Shown: piece after piece, positions 6,701 to 8,739 of the stretch | Layout of the letters: every line of letters begins with the position of its first letter | How positions within the stretch are numbered: position 1 is the stretch's first letter | From: Clostridia bacterium | GTDB lineage: Bacteria; Bacillota; Clostridia; Christensenellales; Borkfalkiaceae | DNA: 8,739 bases | Assembly (NCBI GenBank): GCA_900769545.1 | Contig: CAAGGZ010000054.1 | Location: forward strand, 1 to 8,739 | Direction: 5' to 3' | Translations under genes and position numbers: made by a program | Notes under the pieces: model-generated | Database searches by the model: none | What the model was told of the DNA's origin: nothing | The model's input: only the letters and a program-made list of their open reading frames with translations

Positions 6701-7993
6701 TCTGTTGGTGTAGCCTTCCACGAATTTCTTCGCGCCCGAAACGGTAACCGTTACTTCCGTTTCAAACTTCGTACCTACGGGAATAACCACTTCGTGAATT
6801 TTACCTGTACTGAACGAACCGTCCGTCTTACCCGAGATTTTGAAATTACCGCCCGTGAAATAGGTCATATTCTTTTCTTCGTCAGATAATTCAGCGCCGT
6901 CCACTGTAATTGCAGAGCGAAGAGAGGTAATAAACGCGTTGGTGTAGGGCTTAAAATCGGTTACACCGGGAACGTTCAAGAGTATTTCGTAAGAACCGTT
7001 GCCTGTATTTGCCTGCTGGCCGACGATTTCTGCGCCCGTAATCGGCAAGGAATGTTCCGAAGTTCCGTTAGAATAATCAATAACGATATTTTCCTGATAA
7101 CCGAATACGTATTCATCACCCAAACGTCTACCGGGCAATAATTCAACCGTAATCTTCTTATCCGTCAATTTATTGATGGAAGCTTTAGAATACCCCGTCA
7201 TATATACGTAATATAAGTTACCTGCCGTACCGTCTTCGTTATAATTTCTTCTGCTTTCGTCATTTCTAAAGCCGCCTGCATAGTAGAAATCACCGCCTGA
7301 AACAACCGCATTTCCGTTAATCACCATTTTCGTCGTACGCCAAGGCGTTAAGTAATTGTTATGGTCTTTATTCGTTGCCGTTTCACTGCCGAGAACGTTC
7401 GTATGGAACTGATACCAATAATAGCTTGCGTCGTTGGATTGGCTGACAACCTGCGTAATACGCGCCGTCTTTTTTACCATATCAAACGTATTGTTTGACG
7501 TAAATACGATGGTAAACTCGAAATCGCTACCAAGAACATATTCTGCGCCTATATTCGCGCCTGCCGCCATTTTGAAATTGAGGTATTTATAGCCGTCCGA
7601 GAACGCCTCAACGTTTGCCACGTCCGAAGTGGTAAACGGAAGCGTATATCTATAATATCCGTCACCGTTATCCGAGAAATAACCGCCGTTGTCCCACAAC
7701 CCGCCGTTGACTGCAGCAACACCGTTCATCGTAATGTTTTGATAACGCCATTTCGGTAAGTATGCGTTGTGATTGATGTTGCTAACCGTAGCGCTTGTCG
7801 GCACGTTCGTATAAAGATATACATAGCCGCTGCTATTCCAGGCAACGCCAGTAATTTTCGCGCTTGTTGCCGCGCTTGCCGTAACGCTTGCAGAAACAGG
7901 TGAGCCAAACATTGCGCACAACGCCAAAAGCAACGATACGATAAACGTAGCCGTTAAACCGAAAAACGATAATTTTTTAACACTTGCTTTCAT
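3791..7993 (-). CDS. Very large secreted DUF4838-domain protein, probable glycan-active enzyme
   Basis: A 1400-residue protein. ATG at 7993-7991 is preferred over an in-frame TTG two codons earlier (7999), because GAGGAGG lies exactly 7 nt before this ATG but only 1 nt before the TTG. Residues 1-40 are a signal peptide. Residues about 45-168, 174-312 and 316-446 are three diverged copies of one module (N-H-N-A-Y-L-P-K-W-R, D-H-N-N-Y-L-T-P-W-R, Y-T-N-A-F-I-T-S-L-R). Residues about 465-622 hold the A-S-V-R-M-N-T-P-T-G-L-G-F module found in clostridial exoproteins. Residues 624-772 look like a jelly-roll binding domain. Residues about 800-935 match the GH67/GH20-type N-terminal domain (I-S-V-G, Y-D-G-Y-I-I, R-G-T-V-Y-G). 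Residues about 945-1255 are DUF4838, with Q-E-D at 1077-1079 and C-x-C-x2-C at 1087-1092, followed by a helical tail. Substrate and catalytic residues are unknown. There is no dockerin, SLH or LPXTG. Confidence 0.85.
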   Translation of the reverse strand: MKASVKKLSFFGLTATFIVSLLLALCAMFGSPVSASVTASAATSAKITGVAWNSSGYVYLYTNVPTSATVSNINHNAYLPKWRYQNITMNGVAAVNGGLWDNGGYFSDNGDGYYRYTLPFTTSDVANVEAFSDGYKYLNFKMAAGANIGAEYVLGSDFEFTIVFTSNNTFDMVKKTARITQVVSQSNDASYYWYQFHTNVLGSETATNKDHNNYLTPWRTTKMVINGNAVVSGGDFYYAGGFRNDESRRNYNEDGTAGNLYYVYMTGYSKASINKLTDKKITVELLPGRRLGDEYVFGYQENIVIDYSNGTSEHSLPITGAEIVGQQANTGNGSYEILLNVPGVTDFKPYTNAFITSLRSAITVDGAELSDEEKNMTYFTGGNFKISGKTDGSFSTGKIHEVVIPVGTKFETEVTVTVSGAKKFVEGYTNRTLEEEIRFYVYQGKNGEFQVSTNAADIDVTYFFEEANISMVDGASVRMNTPTGLGFTTRIDKAAYDEAVAECGEANVTVGTLILPTDYLTCDFTIEALNANGIAYKNIVNNGWKNEETVATDGYYEYRGSLAPVKEYNYNRNFSSVGYLAYTLDGETTYVYTTYSEENNSRSVAYVAQQAYNDLYTASPAKNTWLRAASDEPNTTISYTEDKGWKISATTSYYNFYLNAAIIDFYLSQGATTLTLTAGGSFDGTSHAGAPVNCQAWIIPKNSSNADDWNYKAGYISGWTSIGNGKYSYVIDLTNASYNFAGNDLRVRVNSLDVNSNQVGAMYLYGIEFNVEEKDGSKYPYHAIGDTYSPYTAEERKVLETYIPFDSAVSASYKIVKPSSATASETTAANLLQGYLQESMGITVPVVSDSAVSDFSNFSKYISVGQTSLLSLANLEDYAEQNVDYDGYIIKTMGSNLFIDGIVDRGTVYGVMDFAEAYLGYVFIDGECYTAGSVASLEIVDVQDVNFTPYIETRSYLEYDVTQGYTDAITAISRKNNNYYVWGVGSYGGANNFGYWGDNAAHTMQATLEKGIELDGGTKNIADYAYSYKTGSLTAGYVTHYQPCLTNATTKSLMANAMKELIKANYASGIRYYTLTQEDSTDNSGYCTCSNCASARTTYGGQSGVTLKFMNDLIALMDGDAAFAAQYPDYKLYTYAYNYSFAYPTVSNTVIKACDKVAVMICPSASNYMKDLFNSANSESKKALEGWHNYCADLMVWMYDANFTNYVEYQPTLKGVIADNVYKMKQLGVSYIMVNGAYNADGMWDDKIRAYVYSELLYNFNEMKYRAGADAYVNEIVAEYITAYYGDYATTVQGIVTALQTAFNEYGKLAANTSSASKIDIAVIQDQISAINAAINANNDATIEKRLYAVKASLLATLYENSKPVLASQWGYKSEFKTACSNAGISQWSETQTITDKFGS

Positions 7994-8000
7994 TTTCAAA

Positions 8001-8008
8001 CCTCCTCA
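8001..8008 (-). promoter_or_regulatory. Stop codon abutting the Shine-Dalgarno between peptide and DUF4838 gene
   Basis: The peptide's TGA (8008-8006) runs directly into GGAGG (8005-8001), 7 nt before the large gene's ATG. Ribosomes finishing the peptide sit on the next gene's initiation site, which implies coupled translation and fixes the start at 7993. Confidence 0.8.
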
Positions 8009-8125
8009 ACCCTCAAATGCGGGGAAATCGTCTTCTTCATAATTGTCCCCAGGACTTGTTCTTACAATGTCCGATTGTTCCATAACAATCAAAATAAGGT
8101 CTGGTGCTTCATAAAATTCTTTCAT
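8006..8125 (-). CDS. Small acidic peptide (39 aa) heading the DUF4838 operon
   Basis: An unannotated 39-codon gene: ATG at 8125-8123, TGA at 8008-8006, with AAGGAG placed 7 nt before the start. It begins MKEFYEAPDLILIVME, then S-D-I-V-R-T-S24, and ends in a strongly acidic tail (Y-E-E-D-D-F-P-A-F-E-G). It has no signal peptide and no hydrophobic stretch long enough to span a membrane. Y5, P8, D9, L10, E16, D19, I20, T23 and S24 match the peptide at 2555-2707 at identical spacing. Both genes are the first cistron before a large secreted protein, with their own promoter. Short proteins of this general appearance are familiar from gut clostridia, but I know no established function. The well-placed ribosome site, the operon position and the paralogue make a chance ORF unlikely. 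Confidence 0.82.
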   Translation of the reverse strand: MKEFYEAPDLILIVMEQSDIVRTSPGDNYEEDDFPAFEG

Positions 8126-8221
8126 GCTTATCTCCTTTTCCGTTGGATATATTGAATTTAATTTATCGACTTTTTATAACGAATCGTAGGATTTTTCACC
8201 TTTCATCCCATCATATACTTC

Positions 8222-8250
8222 ATTATACCATTGTGCCTTATCCTTGCCAA
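8222..8250 (-). promoter_or_regulatory. Extended -10 sigma-A promoter of the peptide/DUF4838 operon
   Basis: Minus strand: -35 TTGGCA (8245-8250), 17-nt spacer, -10 TATAAT (8222-8227) preceded by ATGG, an extended -10. The expected start is near 8215, giving a leader of about 90 nt with no terminator-like hairpin, unlike the other operon. Confidence 0.85.
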
Positions 8251-8323
8251 TATCTAATATTACGCAAAAACTTCTCTTTATTGACTTCTTGTCTTTTTTT
8301 ATTCCCTTTATTTACAAAAAGCA

Positions 8324-8352
8324 TTGACATTTACTTTAAAAATTGATAGAAT
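8324..8352 (+). promoter_or_regulatory. Sigma-A promoter of the AraC-family gene, giving a probable leaderless mRNA
   Basis: Plus strand: perfect -35 TTGACA (8324-8329), 17-nt spacer, -10 TAGAAT (8347-8352). Only six bases (ACAACT) separate the -10 from the ATG at 8359, so the expected +1 is the A of the start codon. Confidence 0.85.
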
Positions 8353-8358
8353 ACAACT

Positions 8359-8739
8359 ATGAATATTATGGAACCTACTTATTCAGAGCATCCGCAAATA
8401 CCATTTAACACCTATTTAACGGAAACGTTTGACACCGATAGGCACGCGCACGAATTTATTGAAGTGTTTTATATTATCAACGGTTCTATCGAGCATAGTA
8501 TCAACGGTGTTGTAGAAGAATTAAACGTGGGAGATTTATATTTAATTTTCCCCAATACACCTCATCATTTTATTCGGCGAGGCGAATGTACGCATAGAGA
8601 TTTTGTCATCAATCACTCTCTTGCAGACCCTGCTTTTACCTATATCCATCAGGAATTTTTCGCCAATTTAGAGCGTAAAAAATGTATTCGTTGTAAAATC
8701 AGTACGAACGATATTTTGTTTTTTGAAACAAACTTAAAA
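8359..8739 (+). CDS. AraC-family transcriptional regulator, N-terminal cupin part (runs off right edge)
   Basis: 127 codons are present with no stop before the window end. The protein has the AraC-type ligand-binding cupin: R28-H-A-H-E-F-I-E at 28-35, a glycine turn (I-I-N-G) at 39-42, then G58-D-L-Y-L-I-F-P-N-T-P-H-H70. This is the H-x-H, E and G-D-x-x-x-x-x-P-x-x-x-H pattern of sugar-responsive AraC regulators. The two helix-turn-helix motifs expected at the C-terminus lie beyond the edge. No Shine-Dalgarno precedes the first ATG (8359) or the second (8368), while a consensus promoter ends six bases before the first, so the first ATG with leaderless translation is preferred. It diverges from the peptide/DUF4838 operon and is its likely regulator; the inducer is presumably a sugar, which is inference. 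Confidence 0.85.
   Translation, partial: MNIMEPTYSEHPQIPFNTYLTETFDTDRHAHEFIEVFYIINGSIEHSINGVVEELNVGDLYLIFPNTPHHFIRRGECTHRDFVINHSLADPAFTYIHQEFFANLERKKCIRCKISTNDILFFETNLK

Noticed and set aside
7994..7999. TTG start two codons upstream for the DUF4838 gene
   Set aside because: The Shine-Dalgarno would be only 1 nt from TTG, against an ideal 7 nt from the ATG at 7993.
8126..8215. A 10-codon frame in the leader of the second peptide operon
   Set aside because: It is very short, lacks a convincing ribosome site and has no associated terminator or conserved motif.

Overview
The window looks like a piece of a Gram-positive, Clostridia-type (Bacillota) chromosome, probably from a gut-type anaerobe. 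The reasons are strong AGGAGG-type ribosome binding sites, consensus sigma-A promoters, intrinsic terminators with U-tracts, a genome-encoded tRNA CCA end, and large secreted multidomain proteins (BspA-type leucine-rich repeats, InlB-like repeats, cohesin-like domains, DUF4838). This taxonomic statement is an inference; no marker gene is present.

Layout. (A) Positions 1-2934 hold a minus-strand operon read right to left. It has a consensus promoter (2906-2934), a roughly 190-nt structured leader with a terminator and an exactly competing antiterminator (2732-2901), a 50-residue peptide gene (2555-2707), a secreted protein with a C-terminal cohesin-like domain (1336-2535), a lipoprotein with an InlB-like repeat and a second cohesin-like domain (671-1333), and a BspA-like LRR protein that runs off the left edge (1-649). 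(B) Positions 3055-3790 are a graveyard on the plus strand. It contains a frameshifted and internally deleted AbiEii-type nucleotidyltransferase remnant, two copies of the 3' end of a tRNA-Gln gene as a 30-bp direct repeat, and several hairpins. One of these hairpins is the terminator of the next gene. (C) Positions 3791-8250 hold a second minus-strand operon: promoter (8222-8250), a 39-residue peptide gene (8006-8125), and a 1400-residue secreted DUF4838 protein (3791-7993). (D) Positions 8324-8739 carry, divergently, an AraC-family regulator cut by the right edge. Its promoter places the transcript start at or next to the start codon, so the mRNA is probably leaderless.

The most interesting signal is that both secreted-protein operons start with a tiny acidic peptide gene. 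The two peptides, too short for ordinary gene calling, are clearly related to each other: Y-x2-P-[E/D]-L, then E, then D-I-[I/V]-x-T-S at the same spacing, followed by an acidic tail. In operon C the peptide's TGA stop abuts the Shine-Dalgarno of the large gene. In operon A the peptide lies 24 nt behind a terminator/antiterminator pair. Together they suggest a family of peptide cistrons heading surface-protein operons. Their function is unknown.

Working picture (inference): operon A makes extracellular binding or adhesion proteins, and operon C makes a large extracellular glycan-active or glycan-binding protein probably controlled by the divergent AraC regulator. The two operons differ visibly in base composition (for example 20 of 60 G+C in bases 1441-1500 against 32 of 60 in bases 4081-4140).
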